Part shown: piece after piece, positions 42,424 to 51,430 of the stretch
How the letters are laid out: the number at the start of each line of letters is the position of its first letter
Position numbering within the stretch: the first letter of the stretch is position 1
Assembly (NCBI GenBank): GCA_000283575.1
Contig: AP012044.1
Span: 2,046,001 to 2,110,000, forward strand
From: Oscillibacter valericigenes Sjm18-20
GTDB taxonomy: Bacteria > Bacillota > Clostridia > Oscillospirales > Oscillospiraceae
Length of the DNA stretch: 64,000 bases
Direction: 5' to 3'
Position numbers and translations under genes: made by a program
The notes under the pieces: model-generated
What the model saw: the letters and a program-made list of their open reading frames with translations, nothing else
What the model was told of the DNA's origin: nothing
The model's database searches: none

Positions 42424-42957
42424 TGGAGGGATATCATAGAAGTGCAGAGGGCAAACACCCCAAAAGTGATAGAATCAAAGAAAGAATAAGGTGGTGTTTG
42501 CAATGCGCAAATATGACAAGGAATTCAAAGAAGAAGCGGTCAAGCTGTCCGATGAAATCGGCGTGAAGCAGGCGGCGGCACAGCTGGGCCTTCCGTACTA
42601 CTCTCTGGCGGAGTGGCGGCAAAAGCGAAAGGCCTTCGGAGATCACGCCTTCGTCGGCAGCGGCATTCGCCGCGACGCACCGCTTTCCGAGAACGAACGC
42701 CGGCTAATAAAGGAAATCGCGGAACTGCGGAAGGCCAATGAGATTCTCAAGGATGCGCTGGGTTTTTTCGCCAAAGACCGGAAACGGTAAAGCCGGAGCG
42801 GTTGTATGAGTACATCACGCTGCGCCGTGAGCGGTTCTGCATTCATACCATGTATCGGGTTGTAAAAGTCAGTGAATCCGGGTACTGCCGCTCTTTGCAG
42901 TCGGCTGGCAAGCCAAAACCGTGGCAGCTGCTTCTGGTCAAAATACGAGAGATTTAT
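42424..42957 (+). mobile_element. IS3-family element, copy 2 (3'-truncated)
   Basis: Begins with the same left end TGGAGGGATATCATAGAAGT as copy 1 but in the opposite direction, so the two copies point away from each other. It keeps orfA and about 60 codons of orfB, then is lost after GAGATTTATAAAG. The right end is missing. Confidence 0.8.
42503..42790 (+). CDS. IS3-family transposase OrfA (copy 2)
   Basis: 95 residues, nearly identical to copy 1, with three substitutions noticed (Asn to Asp in LSDEIGV, Ile to Leu in QLGLPYY, Gly to Asp near FFAKDRKR). ATG 42503, same ribosome site. It appears intact, but there is no functional OrfB partner in this copy. Confidence 0.92.
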   Translation: MRKYDKEFKEEAVKLSDEIGVKQAAAQLGLPYYSLAEWRQKRKAFGDHAFVGSGIRRDAPLSENERRLIKEIAELRKANEILKDALGFFAKDRKR

Positions 42958-43002
42958 AAAGCCCTCCCATTATGTCGGCTAGTACATAACAGGAGAGCTT
43001 AA
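42769..43002 (+). pseudogene. IS3-family transposase OrfB, N-terminal fragment (copy 2)
   Basis: About 77 codons in the -1 frame after the slippery run. The fragment follows copy 1 to KPKPWQ, then reads LLLVKIREIYK, which copy 1 lacks, and then unrelated sequence to a stop at 43002. No catalytic residues remain. Confidence 0.85.
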
Positions 43003-43139
43003 TAATGCAGTACAACTTGCTTGTTAATCACTCAAAGTAGCAAAATAAAACGTATGGCATCAAAGATTGAACATATTGCATCATTGACCTATTTTTTCAC
43101 ACGCCAAAAACGCCGCAGACCATTGGTATTACAGGAATT

Positions 43140-43877
43140 TCAGTCCTCCTGCCAGTTGTGCCAGACGTTCTGTACGTCTTCGTTGTCCTCCAGCATGTCG
43201 ATGAGCTTCTCCATGTTCTTCACGTCGCCCTCGCTGGAGAGGACGATGGTGTTCTGGGGAACCATCTCGATGTCGGCGTTGACAAAGCTATATCCCTTCT
43301 CCTCCAGAGCCTTCACCACGCCGTTGAATGCATCGGGCTCAGTGGTGATTTCCAGAGCCGGACCATCGGCCTCAAAGTCCGCGGCACCGGCGTCCAGCGC
43401 GTCCATCATCACGGTGTCCTCGTCCAGCTCGCCCTCCTCGTTGTCGATGACGATGACGCCCTTCTTGTCGAAGGACCAGCTGACGCAGCCGATGGCACCT
43501 AAGTTCCCGTTGCACTTGTCAAAGGCGTGCCGGACCTCCGGCGCGGTGCGCTGGCGGTTGTCGGTCAGGGCATCCACGATGACGGCCACACCGCCGGGAC
43601 CGTATCCTTCGTAGGTGATGGATTCAAAGCTCTCGGTATTGCCCGCACCCTGCGCTTTGTCGATCGTGCGCTTGATATTTTCATTGGGCATGTTCACGGC
43701 CTTGGCCTTGGCGATCACGGTAGCCAGACGGGAGTTGTTGTTAGGGTCGCCGCTGCCGCCGCCTTCCTTCACGGCCACGATAATCTCCTTGGCCACTTTG
43801 GTGAACGCCGCGGAACGCTTCGCGTCGGCTGCGCCCTTGGTTTTTTGGATGTTATGCCATTTGGAATGTCCAGACAT
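43140..43877 (-). CDS. yebC: YebC/PmpR-family protein (TACO1 homologue)
   Basis: A 245-residue member of the YebC family (MSGHSKWHNIQKTKGAADAK at the N-terminus). Members are annotated as DNA-binding regulators, and recent work links several to ribosome stalling at proline-rich sequences. All three domains are present by length and conserved segments (IAKAKAVNMPNENIKRTIDK, TYEGYGPGGVAVIVDALTDN). It is probably first or second of a minus-strand group with nif3 5 bp upstream. The IS3 remnants end about 140 bp beyond its stop. Confidence 0.95.
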   Translation of the reverse strand: MSGHSKWHNIQKTKGAADAKRSAAFTKVAKEIIVAVKEGGGSGDPNNNSRLATVIAKAKAVNMPNENIKRTIDKAQGAGNTESFESITYEGYGPGGVAVIVDALTDNRQRTAPEVRHAFDKCNGNLGAIGCVSWSFDKKGVIVIDNEEGELDEDTVMMDALDAGAADFEADGPALEITTEPDAFNGVVKALEEKGYSFVNADIEMVPQNTIVLSSEGDVKNMEKLIDMLEDNEDVQNVWHNWQED

Positions 43878-43881
43878 ATGT

Positions 43882-44670
43882 TTATTCTCCTTTTACGTAG
43901 TATTGAATGACTTCCCGGTGGGAAGCGGATTTTTCAATGAAAAGCGCGGGAAATTTGCCGCGTATATAAGCAATCAGCACTGGTAAGACCGGGTCTTCCG
44001 TTGGAAAATGACCCGCGTCGATCAGGTTGATGCCCTTCCCTGCCGCGTCCAGAAATACATGATAGCCGACATCGGCGGTAACGAAGGTGTCGCATCCGGC
44101 GGCCGCCGCCGCATCCGCGTATTCGCCGCAGGCGCCTCCGCCCACAGCCACGCGCCGCACCGGCTTTCCCGCGTCGGCATACTGCACTCCGTTACAGCCC
44201 AGTGCTTCGGATACCCGTGCTACAAAATCCCTCAGCGCCATGGGTGCGGGGAGTTGGCCAATGCGACCCAGACCGTCCGCCAGAAAAGGCCCAGGGTCCT
44301 CCAATCGCAGGGTGTGAGCCAGCACGTCGTTGACTCCGCCCTCCGCCACATCCAGATTTGTATGCATACAGATCACGCTGATATTCGCCCGGGTCAGCTT
44401 TCGCAGCAGGCGCCCCTGAGGCGTATCCTCCCGCAGAGACTGCACCGGAAGCCATCGGCAGTTCATGATCGGATGATGGGTCACGATGAGATCACAGCCC
44501 TTGGCAGCGGCCTCATCCGCCACGGCCTCCGTGGCGTCCAGCGCAACTAGGACGCGGGTGACCTCCGCCGCCGGGTCGCCCACCAGCAGGCCCACGTTGT
44601 CCCAATCCATCGCGTCGGATTTTGGCGCGAAATCGAACAAACTTTTTTCAATTTCAAGAGCCGTTGGCAT
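43882..44670 (-). CDS. Nif3-like dinuclear metal-centre protein
   Basis: A 262-residue GTP cyclohydrolase I type 2/Nif3 family protein. These hexameric proteins bind two metals; the function is still debated. Metal-ligand motifs: VTHHPIMN (about 62-69), CMHTNLD (about 100) and the C-terminal DAGHFPTE with FIEKSASHREV. It lacks the roughly 110-residue PII-like insertion found in many Firmicutes Nif3 proteins. Start 44670 overlaps the trmK stop region by 17 nt, the usual trmK-nif3 arrangement. Confidence 0.93.
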   Translation of the reverse strand: MPTALEIEKSLFDFAPKSDAMDWDNVGLLVGDPAAEVTRVLVALDATEAVADEAAAKGCDLIVTHHPIMNCRWLPVQSLREDTPQGRLLRKLTRANISVICMHTNLDVAEGGVNDVLAHTLRLEDPGPFLADGLGRIGQLPAPMALRDFVARVSEALGCNGVQYADAGKPVRRVAVGGGACGEYADAAAAAGCDTFVTADVGYHVFLDAAGKGINLIDAGHFPTEDPVLPVLIAYIRGKFPALFIEKSASHREVIQYYVKGE

Positions 44671-45367
44671 GACGCCACTCCTCCCATAATTCCAACAGGG
44701 ACTCCATTATGTTTCGCATATGGTCCGCTTTTTGCGCCGCCTCCGGACGGCCCGCGCGGTTCAGTCCTGCCACCGCTGCCTGAAGCCGGAGAATCTGTTC
44801 CACCAGATACCGCCCACCCAGCGGGTCATAAATAAGACACGCGCCGCCATACATCTGTCCCGGCGTCAGGTTTTGCGTCCCGGCGGAAACCTCCAGCACC
44901 GGGTACATGGTACCCCGGTCCACGACCAGCCGCTCCCGGCGGATAGCATATCCGTTGGCACAGAGAAAGGCCCTCAGCTCCTCCGCCCTTGTCTGGGGCT
45001 GAAGCAGCAGCGTATGGTTCCCGTCCGCCGTCCAGGCGGCGCCAGCAAGGATGGAGACGATGTTTTCGCCTCCCAGTCCGGCAATGACCACGGTATCCGC
45101 TTCCTGCGGACTAACCCCGGCAAGACCGTCACACCGCCGGAATTTGATCCGGTCCAGAACGCCGTAGTGTTCGGCGGTACCGCGTCCCCGGCTCAGAGGG
45201 CCGCTGCGCAGATCGCAGGCGATGGCGCTACGGAGCCGGCCCTCCAGCGTCAGCCAAACCGGGAGATAGGCGTGGTCTGTACCCACGTCCACAAGGGCCG
45301 CGCCTCGGGGGACCCAGTCCGCCAGCAATTGCAGCCGGGCCGGCAATTCCAGTCTTCGTCCGCTCAT
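44654..45367 (-). CDS. trmK: tRNA (adenine-22-N1)-methyltransferase
   Basis: Methylates A22 in the D-loop region of tRNAs using S-adenosylmethionine. The start ATG 45367 follows GGAAGTGGAG; a longer in-frame start at 45400 is less likely. The SAM site is LVDVGTDHAYLPVWL (about 27-41), then IACDLRSGPLSR and VVIAGLGGENIVSIL with the NPPY-like position replaced as in TrmK. The 237 residues match the family. It is coupled to nif3. Confidence 0.93.
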   Translation of the reverse strand: MSGRRLELPARLQLLADWVPRGAALVDVGTDHAYLPVWLTLEGRLRSAIACDLRSGPLSRGRGTAEHYGVLDRIKFRRCDGLAGVSPQEADTVVIAGLGGENIVSILAGAAWTADGNHTLLLQPQTRAEELRAFLCANGYAIRRERLVVDRGTMYPVLEVSAGTQNLTPGQMYGGACLIYDPLGGRYLVEQILRLQAAVAGLNRAGRPEAAQKADHMRNIMESLLELWEEWRHANGS

Positions 45368-45412
45368 TCCGCGCTCCACTTCCCTCTTGTCCCGCCGCAC
45401 GGCGGGAATTGC

Positions 45413-45480
45413 TCAATCGCCGTGCGGCGATTGACAAACGGAACGCATACGGGAAACCCGTATGCGTTCTGTCAGGTTTT
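45413..45480. terminator. Tandem hairpins between the DUF1858 gene and trmK
   Basis: TCAATCGCC/GGCGATTGA (45413-45434) and GAACGCATACGGG/CCCGTATGCGTTC (45441-45469, 3-nt loop). The second is a strong stem with only a short T-rich side on the plus strand. On the minus strand it would end the DUF1858 transcript. Confidence 0.6.
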
Positions 45481-45494
45481 CCCGAGGGAAAGCC

Positions 45495-45704
45495 TTATTC
45501 CGCAGCCTTGTTGGCTTCCTCGTTAACCAGCTTCAGCAGCTTGTCCACATCGATGCCGTGGACCATGCAGGCCTCCTCCACGGTCTCGCCGCGGGAGGAG
45601 GGGCAGCCCAAGCAGTGCATTCCGATGGAGAAGAAGATGGGCGCGGTCTGAGGAGCCACGTCCAGAATATCACCGATGATGGTGTCTTTTGTAATTTCAA
45701 CCAT
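45495..45704 (-). CDS. DUF1858-domain protein
   Basis: A 69-residue single-domain protein starting at ATG 45704 behind TTTTGGAGGC; a longer in-frame frame to 45785 has no ribosome site. DUF1858 motif: TIGDILDVAPQTAPIFFSIG, then MHCLGCPSSRGETVEEAC. The C-x2-C pair plus a third Cys suggest iron or redox chemistry. It is related to the N-terminal part of ScdA/RIC-type iron-sulphur repair proteins. Role not established. Confidence 0.9.
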   Translation of the reverse strand: MVEITKDTIIGDILDVAPQTAPIFFSIGMHCLGCPSSRGETVEEACMVHGIDVDKLLKLVNEEANKAAE

Positions 45705-46073
45705 GATTTTGCCTCCAAAATTCAATTTGTCCAGGCAGCGCCGCACAGTTCCGGCGCACAACTGCACCGTCAGATTTTTCGCCATATTGTCATACTGTAT
45801 GAAAATTTTTCAAATTTCTGTACAGCATAGCGGAAAATATGCAGGTAAGTGTACGTCAAAGGCGAAAGCCGCAAATTTCGTGGTTCTGCCTTGGGTTTTG
45901 CCACGTCAAGGCTCTGTTATTATACCCCGGTTTTCCCCTGATTTCAAGAGAAATTGGGGAGAAATTTATCACAATATGCCAAAAATATCAATTTCACAGT
46001 CCAATTTACCTCGGGTGTGTTCCTTTCCGCCCATTTTAGGGCCCCGGAATGGGCGAAGCTTGATTGAAATACG
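45705..46073. other. Intergenic stretch upstream of the DUF1858 gene
   Basis: About 370 bp without a convincing gene; AT-rich, and presumably holding the DUF1858 promoter. I could not fix -35 and -10 boxes with standard spacing. Confidence 0.5.
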
Positions 46074-46105
46074 CAAAAAAAGAACGCCCGATTGGGCGTT
46101 CTTTT
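46074..46105 (-). terminator. Terminator of the sigH/zinc-ribbon unit
   Basis: GAACGCCC (46082-46089) and GGGCGTTC (46094-46101) with a 4-nt loop. On the minus strand they are followed by TTTTTTT; 13 bp after the zinc-ribbon stop. Confidence 0.88.
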
Positions 46106-46118
46106 GAGATGACTTTCG

Positions 46119-46400
46119 TTATCTCTGCTGCTCGCGCATCTTAGCGAAGCACTCGCTGCAATACACGGGACGATCGGACTTGGGCTCGAAGGGAACGCGA
46201 GCCTCGCCGCCACAGGCGGCGCAAACAGCGGTGAAATACTCCCGGGGACCGCGGGAAGCGGCCTTGCGGGCGTCACGGCAGCTCTTGCAGCGCTGGGGCT
46301 CGTTCTGGAAGCCGCGCTCTGCATAAAACTCCTGCTCACCGGCGGTGAACACGAACTCCTGGCCACACTCTTTGCAAACTAAAGTCTTGTCTTCGTACAT
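46119..46400 (-). CDS. Zinc-ribbon-domain protein
   Basis: A 93-residue protein with three CxxC-type pairs: CKECG near the N-terminus, CKSCRDAR at about 42-49, CAACG at about 63-67 and CSEC near 83. It belongs to the short 'zinc-ribbon domain containing' proteins found widely in Clostridia. The start is ATG 46400 after AGAGGGTAAG. It lies 38 bp downstream of sigH on the same strand and shares its terminator. Function unknown. Confidence 0.88.
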   Translation of the reverse strand: MYEDKTLVCKECGQEFVFTAGEQEFYAERGFQNEPQRCKSCRDARKAASRGPREYFTAVCAACGGEARVPFEPKSDRPVYCSECFAKMREQQR

Positions 46401-46438
46401 GATCTTACCCTCTCTTTGAAAAGAAAAATATATTGCGT

Positions 46439-47080
46439 TCAGCACTTGCTGAAATCGCCGGAAAGAAGTTGCTGTGCCACCTTGCGACGGATCCGCTGCA
46501 CAGCGTTATCCACGGATTTGGGGGACTTGCCCACAGTTTCGGCAATTTCCCGACAAGATAGACCGTCCAGATAATACCCCAAAATCTTCGCTTCAAACTC
46601 GGACAACTGTTTCCGGACACCAAACAAGAGACTGCTCGTATGTTCCCTGTCGATCAGAAAATCTTCAGGGCTGCGCTGCGTCAAATCCTGGGTGCCAAGG
46701 GTGTAGGAATCACGATCAAAGAAGGGTGTATCAAGAGAAACCGACTGGTTCAGAGGCATGTGCTTACCGCGGGAAGCGGCGCGCAAAACTGAAAGCAGGC
46801 GATTGCGGACACAGGTTTCGGCAAAGGTGCGAAAAGAGGCTTCTTTTTCCCCGTCGTATTCCCGGACGGCTTTCATCAGCCCGATCATTCCCTCCTGTAA
46901 CAGATCCTCGCTGTCTCCGCCGATCAGAAAGAACGGGCGGGCGCAAGAACGGACTAATCGGGTATATTTGGAAACCAACTGCTCTTCCGCCCGGCGATCG
47001 CCGCCGGCAGCCTGAGCACAAAGCTCCTCATCCGAAAAATCACCTATACAGAAGAAATTTGAATCTTCACATTTGCACAT
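46439..47080 (-). CDS. sigH: RNA polymerase sigma factor SigH (Spo0H-like)
   Basis: A sigma-70 family factor for the transition to sporulation. The 213 residues align well with B. subtilis SigH: region 2 (SKYTRLVRSCARPFFLIGGD, then EDLLQEGMIGLMKAVREYD), RGKHMPLNQSVSLDTPFFDRD, and region 4 (LSEFEAKILGYYLDGLSCRE, IAETVGKSPKSVDNAVQRIR). Start ATG/GTG region at 47080 with an unusual Cys-rich N-terminus (MCKCEDSNFFC), possibly a few residues too long. It is placed upstream of a zinc-ribbon gene. Together with cotJ, cwlD, spoIIM and yunB it shows a spore-forming host. Confidence 0.9.
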   Translation of the reverse strand: MCKCEDSNFFCIGDFSDEELCAQAAGGDRRAEEQLVSKYTRLVRSCARPFFLIGGDSEDLLQEGMIGLMKAVREYDGEKEASFRTFAETCVRNRLLSVLRAASRGKHMPLNQSVSLDTPFFDRDSYTLGTQDLTQRSPEDFLIDREHTSSLLFGVRKQLSEFEAKILGYYLDGLSCREIAETVGKSPKSVDNAVQRIRRKVAQQLLSGDFSKC

Positions 47081-47178
47081 ACAGTATTATACCTTTTGAA
47101 CACAAAATTTGTCAAGAGAAATCTAAAATTCGTTAGATTTTTTTCTGAATTTTTTGAAAACTGATGGGACGCCTCTCG

Positions 47179-48534
47179 TCAAATCTTTATGTTTTTTACA
47201 AAATCCGCAAGTTTTTCAGCAGTTTCACAGGCCTTTTCGGTAGTCTTTGCCTCCACCATGACACGAATCAGCGCTTCCGTCCCGGAGGGGCGCACCAGAA
47301 TACGGCCCTCGCCGCCCAGAGCCTCCTCCTCCGATTTCACGGCGTCTATTAACGCCTGAGATGCCATGATGGCCTCCTTTATTCCCCGCTGGTGGGATAC
47401 GGACACGTTCACCAGCTCCTGCGGGTACACCGGGCAGACGGACACCAGCTCCGACGCCCTTTTGCCGGAAGTCTTCAAAACCTGCAAAAACTGGAGGGCG
47501 GTGACCTCTCCATCGCCGGTGGTCTCAAGCTCCGTGAAAATCGTATGGCCGGACTGCTCGCCGCCGATGCGGTAGTCGCACTGGAGCATTTTTTCAAGCA
47601 CGTTCCGGTCGCCCACGTCGGTGCACACCAGCTCCAGTCCGCTGTTGCGGCAGAACTCGTGGAGGCCCAGATTGCTCATGACGGTGGCCACCACAGCGTT
47701 GCCGTTGAGCTTTCCCCTTCGCTTCATGTCCGCGGCACATACGGCCATCACCTTGTCGCCGTCGATGACGCCGCCGGTCTCGTCCACCAGAAGGCAACGG
47801 TCCGCGTCCCCGTCGAAGGCGACGCCCACATCGTACTTCCCTCTAACCACCGCCGCCGACAGATCCTCCAGATGAGTGGAGCCGCAACGGCTGTTGATGT
47901 TCACGCCGTCCGGCTGAATGTGGATGAAATCCGTGTGGGCCTTGAACCGGCCGAACAGCTCCGGTGCGGTGGCGCTGGCCGCGCCGTTGGCGCAGTCCGC
48001 CAGAATGCGCAGCCCCGAAAGATCGTTTTCAATGGTGCCCGCCACAAAGTCTATGTAATCCCGCCTCAGCTGGCGCATTCCGTGGTGCCGCCGGCCGATT
48101 TCGTCCCGGGTCCGGGACTTCATAGGCGCATCGGACAATATTTTCTCCTCCACCCGACACTCCACCTCGTCAGGCAGCTTGTAGCCCTGAGCGTTAAAGA
48201 CCTTGATGCCGTTATGTTCATAGGGGTTGTGGGATGCGGAAACCACGATGCCCGCGTCTCCCCGCTCCCGCACAGTCAAATATGCCACGGCGGGGGTGGG
48301 GATGGTCCCAAGCGGCTTGACGTCGCCTCCTACGTCGCAGATGCCCGCCATCAGGGCGGATTCCAGCATATCGGAGGAGACGCGGGTGTCCTTGCCGATC
48401 AAAATGACCGGGCGGCGGCCCAACTCCTCCGTCAGCACGGCGGCAATCGCCTGCCCCACGCGAAACGCCTCCTGCGCGGTGAGGTTTTCCCCCACCACGC
48501 CGCGGATGCCGTCGGTTCCAAACAGTTTGCCCAT
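47179..48534 (-). CDS. glmM: Phosphoglucosamine mutase
   Basis: Converts glucosamine-6-phosphate to glucosamine-1-phosphate for peptidoglycan precursors. Start ATG 48534 behind ATGAGG at 9 nt. N-terminal GTDGIRGVVGENLT, the phosphoserine loop VVSASHNPYEHNG (about 97-109), the metal loop AFDGDADRC (about 238) and the C-terminal phosphate site VRPSGTEALIRV (about 410) are complete. The 451 residues are normal. It lies 30 bp downstream of ruvB in the same direction and is followed by 100 bp to sigH. Confidence 0.97.
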   Translation of the reverse strand: MGKLFGTDGIRGVVGENLTAQEAFRVGQAIAAVLTEELGRRPVILIGKDTRVSSDMLESALMAGICDVGGDVKPLGTIPTPAVAYLTVRERGDAGIVVSASHNPYEHNGIKVFNAQGYKLPDEVECRVEEKILSDAPMKSRTRDEIGRRHHGMRQLRRDYIDFVAGTIENDLSGLRILADCANGAASATAPELFGRFKAHTDFIHIQPDGVNINSRCGSTHLEDLSAAVVRGKYDVGVAFDGDADRCLLVDETGGVIDGDKVMAVCAADMKRRGKLNGNAVVATVMSNLGLHEFCRNSGLELVCTDVGDRNVLEKMLQCDYRIGGEQSGHTIFTELETTGDGEVTALQFLQVLKTSGKRASELVSVCPVYPQELVNVSVSHQRGIKEAIMASQALIDAVKSEEEALGGEGRILVRPSGTEALIRVMVEAKTTEKACETAEKLADFVKNIKI

Positions 48535-48563
48535 ATTTAAATACCTCATTAATCTATTCAAAA

Positions 48564-49616
48564 TCAAAAGGAGAGCTGCTCCGGCTCGTCCGTCCCGCCG
48601 GGGACGGAAAGGCCCAGATGCCGGTATGCCCGGTGAGTCACGCAGCGGCCCCGGGGTGTCCGGGTCAAAAAGCCCAACTGCATCAGATACGGCTCGTAGA
48701 CGTCCTCCAGCGTCACGGCTTCCTCCCCGATGGTGGCGGCCAGAGTGTCCAGTCCCACCGGCCCACCGCCGTAGTTTTCAATAATGGCGTTGAGCATCCG
48801 GCGATCCACGGAGTCAAGGCCCAGATAATCCACCTCCAGCGCGTTCAGCGCCTGATCCGCCACGGCTTTTGTGATAATGCCGTCGGCCTTCACCTGCGCA
48901 AAGTCCCTCACACGGCGGAGCATCCGATTGGCGATCCGGGGCGTTCCCCGGCTGCGCCTTGCAATCTCCAACGCACCTGTATCCTCGATGGGGACGTTTA
49001 AGATCCCCGCGCTGCGCTTTACGATCAAAGACAGCTCCTCCGGGGAATACAGCTCCAGCCGCAGCGTCACGCCGAAGCGATCCCGCAGAGGCGCGGAGAG
49101 CTGGCCGGCCCGGGTGGTGGCCCCGATCAGGGTGAACCGGGGCAGATCCAGCCGGATGGAGTTGGCGGAGGGACCCTTGCCCACGATGATGTCCAGCGCG
49201 TAGTCCTCCATGGCGGGATATAAAATCTCCTCCACGGAACGGTTCAGCCGGTGGATTTCATCCACAAATAAAATGTCGTTTTCCGCCAGATTTGTCAAAA
49301 GTGCCGCCAGGTCTCCCGGCTTTTCGATGGCGGGGCCGGAGGTGATGCGGATGTTGACGCCCATCTCCGCGGCGATGATGCCCGCCAGCGTCGTTTTGCC
49401 AAGGCCCGGAGGCCCGTGGAGCAGCACGTGGTCCAGCGGTTCCGTCCGCTGTTTGGCGGCGGCAATGAAAACGCTGAGGTTCTCCTTGGCTTTCTCCTGC
49501 CCTATGTAATCTTTCAGCGCCTTGGGGCGCAGGGATACCTCGCCGCCATCCTCCTCCAAAAAGGTTTTGGCGACGATGGGCTCTTCGTAGATATCGTTTC
49601 CAAAGTCGATGCTCAA
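48564..49616 (-). CDS. ruvB: Holliday junction branch migration ATPase RuvB
   Basis: The hexameric motor that drives branch migration with RuvA. The start is probably TTG 49616, 7 nt after AGGGAG (an in-frame extension to 49649 is less likely). Walker [12 protein letters not shown] (about 65), Walker [14 protein letters not shown], sensor [20 protein letters not shown], and the C-terminal winged helix ending [10 protein letters not shown]. The 350 residues are full length. The order ruvC-ruvA-(DUF6054)-ruvB-glmM is one operon by spacing. Confidence 0.97.
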   Translation of the reverse strand: MSIDFGNDIYEEPIVAKTFLEEDGGEVSLRPKALKDYIGQEKAKENLSVFIAAAKQRTEPLDHVLLHGPPGLGKTTLAGIIAAEMGVNIRITSGPAIEKPGDLAALLTNLAENDILFVDEIHRLNRSVEEILYPAMEDYALDIIVGKGPSANSIRLDLPRFTLIGATTRAGQLSAPLRDRFGVTLRLELYSPEELSLIVKRSAGILNVPIEDTGALEIARRSRGTPRIANRMLRRVRDFAQVKADGIITKAVADQALNALEVDYLGLDSVDRRMLNAIIENYGGGPVGLDTLAATIGEEAVTLEDVYEPYLMQLGFLTRTPRGRCVTHRAYRHLGLSVPGGTDEPEQLSF

Positions 49617-49667
49617 ATGCTCACTCCCTCTAAATCGGGGCGGCTCCATATGTATAGGTATTTTGCC

Positions 49668-50000
49668 TTACAGCTGTTCCGCCAATCCACGTACACAGTC
49701 TAAAAACGCTTCCTCGCCCCAGGTATTGATCTTGAAAAACACCGCCTGACTCCCGCCGGAGGTGATGGCGGAGAGGAACAGGTCCGTCCCGTGACCCAGC
49801 AGGGTCAGGTTCAGACTGACCCGGTTGCCGCCCACAAGGCTGAACCGCTCGTAGACCCGGACCGCACAACGCACGTTGCCCCCGGCGTAATCGCTTCCGT
49901 CCTCATAGGTGGCAGACATACTGCCGCTCAGAATTCCGTCGTGCAGGACACGCAGGGCATTGTCGAAATCCCCCTGAAACCGGCGCTCATATTTTGCCAT
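49668..50000 (-). CDS. DUF6054-type protein
   Basis: A 110-residue protein between ruvA and ruvB. ATG 50000 is placed 9 nt after AAAGGAAA; ATG 50006 is possible. The sequence (YERRFQGDFDNALRVLHDGI, NVRCAVRVYERFSLVGGNRV, SLNLTLLGHGTDLFLSAITS) matches my memory of DUF6054, a small Clostridia family with no known function. Its steady place in ruv operons would suggest a link to recombination or simply cotranscription. Confidence 0.75.
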   Translation of the reverse strand: MAKYERRFQGDFDNALRVLHDGILSGSMSATYEDGSDYAGGNVRCAVRVYERFSLVGGNRVSLNLTLLGHGTDLFLSAITSGGSQAVFFKINTWGEEAFLDCVRGLAEQL

Positions 50001-50144
50001 AGCCATTTTCCTTTCCCGTCTGCCGGCAGAAGCGTGGAAATGCCTTTGCTCCGCCGCAGGCAGCGCTCCATCGCTTTTCTTCGCGCTCCCCCATGCCCTC
50101 TGAAAATCCCCTCGTGAAGTTTCGGCTCAATCATGTTTTTGCGT

Positions 50145-50753
50145 TTACCGCGCCATTTTCTTCAGGCCTGCCCGGATAATCTCCTCCAGCGGCAGGTTCT
50201 CCACATCCACGCCCTTCAGCGCGGCCGCGGTCTCCGCCGTGGAGTATCCCAGTACGCCCAGAGCCGCGGCGGCCTCCGTAGCTTTATTTGTCAGGACAAC
50301 TCCCCCACAGGCGCGTCCGGTGCCCAGAGCCAGTCCGCCGGATGCGGCGCTCTCTCTGGTCATCTTGTCCTTCAACTCCAGAATAATGCGCTGGGCGATC
50401 TTCTTACCGATACCGGGAGCCACCGTCAGCGTCTTTTCATCTCCGGTGATGATGGACATGGCCAGCGTCTCCGGCGTAGAGACAGACAAAATCGCCAGCG
50501 CCGCCTTGGGACCCACGCCGGACACGCCAATCAACATTTTAAAGCTGTTCAGCTCCCCAACGCTTCCAAATCCGTATAGCCCAAAGGCGTTTTCCGCCAC
50601 ATGCAGATAAGTATACAGCTTTGCCCTCTCCCCTTTTTTTAGGCCCGAGAGGGTATTGCTGGTGGTGGCGCAGGCATACCCCACTCCGCCGCAGTCAATC
50701 ACAGCCAGATTCGGCTGCACCTCCGCCACAGTGCCGTTCACATAGTAAAACAC
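50145..50753 (-). CDS. ruvA: Holliday junction-binding protein RuvA
   Basis: Tetramer that grips the Holliday junction and loads RuvB. The start is GTG 50753 behind GGGAGGAGACCCT. Domain I (FYYVNGTVAEVQPNLAVIDC), the double helix-hairpin-helix domain II (LIGVSGVGPKAALAILS, then APGIGKKIAQRIILELKDK) and the RuvB-binding domain III (residues about 150-202) are all present. At 202 residues it is normal. Confidence 0.96.
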   Translation of the reverse strand: MFYYVNGTVAEVQPNLAVIDCGGVGYACATTSNTLSGLKKGERAKLYTYLHVAENAFGLYGFGSVGELNSFKMLIGVSGVGPKAALAILSVSTPETLAMSIITGDEKTLTVAPGIGKKIAQRIILELKDKMTRESAASGGLALGTGRACGGVVLTNKATEAAAALGVLGYSTAETAAALKGVDVENLPLEEIIRAGLKKMAR

Positions 50754-50814
50754 AGGGTCTCCTCCCATCTTTCGTACGAATGCAAGCAATCGGCCTCGTT
50801 CCCACAGAATACGC

Positions 50815-51324
50815 TCATACTGTCTCCTTTACGTCATTCAGCTGCGGCAACCGTGAAGTAAAACTCCTTGCATGACAAAGAGCCAGAGCCAGCGCGTCCG
50901 CGGCGTCGTCCGGCCGTGGGATGGCCTTCAGGTTCAAAAGCCGCCGGGTCATATCCATGACCTGCCGTTTCTCTGCCTTGCCGTATCCCACCACGGCCAT
51001 TTTCACCTGAGACGGCGTGTACTCGTACAGTGGCACACCGCATTTTTCCGCCGTCAGCAGAATCACGCCCCGGCCGTGGGCCACGGCGATGCCGGTAGTG
51101 ATGTTGGTGTTGAAAAACAGCTCCTCAACAGAGATCGACTCCGGCTTCAACTGGCCGATCAGGTCCTCCATGTCACCGAAAATCTGGTAAAGCCGCTTGG
51201 AAAGCGGCAGGCCCGCGGGCGTGGTGATGGCGCCGTAGGTCACCATATGCGCTTTTGCCCGGTCGGCCTCCACCAACCCGAAGCCGATGGTAGCGATGCC
51301 GGGGTCGATACCCAGAATCCGCAT
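50815..51324 (-). CDS. ruvC: Crossover junction endodeoxyribonuclease RuvC
   Basis: Resolves Holliday junctions by paired nicks. ATG 51324 is preceded by AAAGGGGAG. Catalytic acidic residues: Asp7 in GIDPGIATIGFG, Glu in SISVEELFFNTN (about 66-68), and the C-terminal Asp pair in RPDDAADALALALCH (about 140). The 169 residues match the family. First gene of the ruv operon with a clear promoter. Confidence 0.96.
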   Translation of the reverse strand: MRILGIDPGIATIGFGLVEADRAKAHMVTYGAITTPAGLPLSKRLYQIFGDMEDLIGQLKPESISVEELFFNTNITTGIAVAHGRGVILLTAEKCGVPLYEYTPSQVKMAVVGYGKAEKRQVMDMTRRLLNLKAIPRPDDAADALALALCHARSFTSRLPQLNDVKETV

Positions 51325-51352
51325 GGTACTCCCCTTTCGCACAATTAAAATC

Positions 51353-51381
51353 ATTATAGCAAATTGGAACTTGATACGCAA
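51353..51381 (-). promoter_or_regulatory. Sigma-A promoter of the ruvCAB operon
   Basis: Minus strand TTGCGT (51381-51376), a 17-bp spacer and a perfect TATAAT (51358-51353), 29 nt before the ruvC ATG. Confidence 0.8.
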
Positions 51382-51384
51382 CCG

Positions 51385-51421
51385 AAAAAAAGGAGCGCCT
51401 TCAAACAGGCGCTCCTTTTTT
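51385..51421. terminator. Bidirectional-looking terminator after the DUF4179 gene
   Basis: AAGGAGCGCCT/AGGCGCTCCTT stem with a 6-nt loop, A-run on one side and T-run on the other. It ends the DUF4179 transcript (minus) 10 bp after its stop. Confidence 0.88.
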
Positions 51422-51430
51422 CATTATGAG

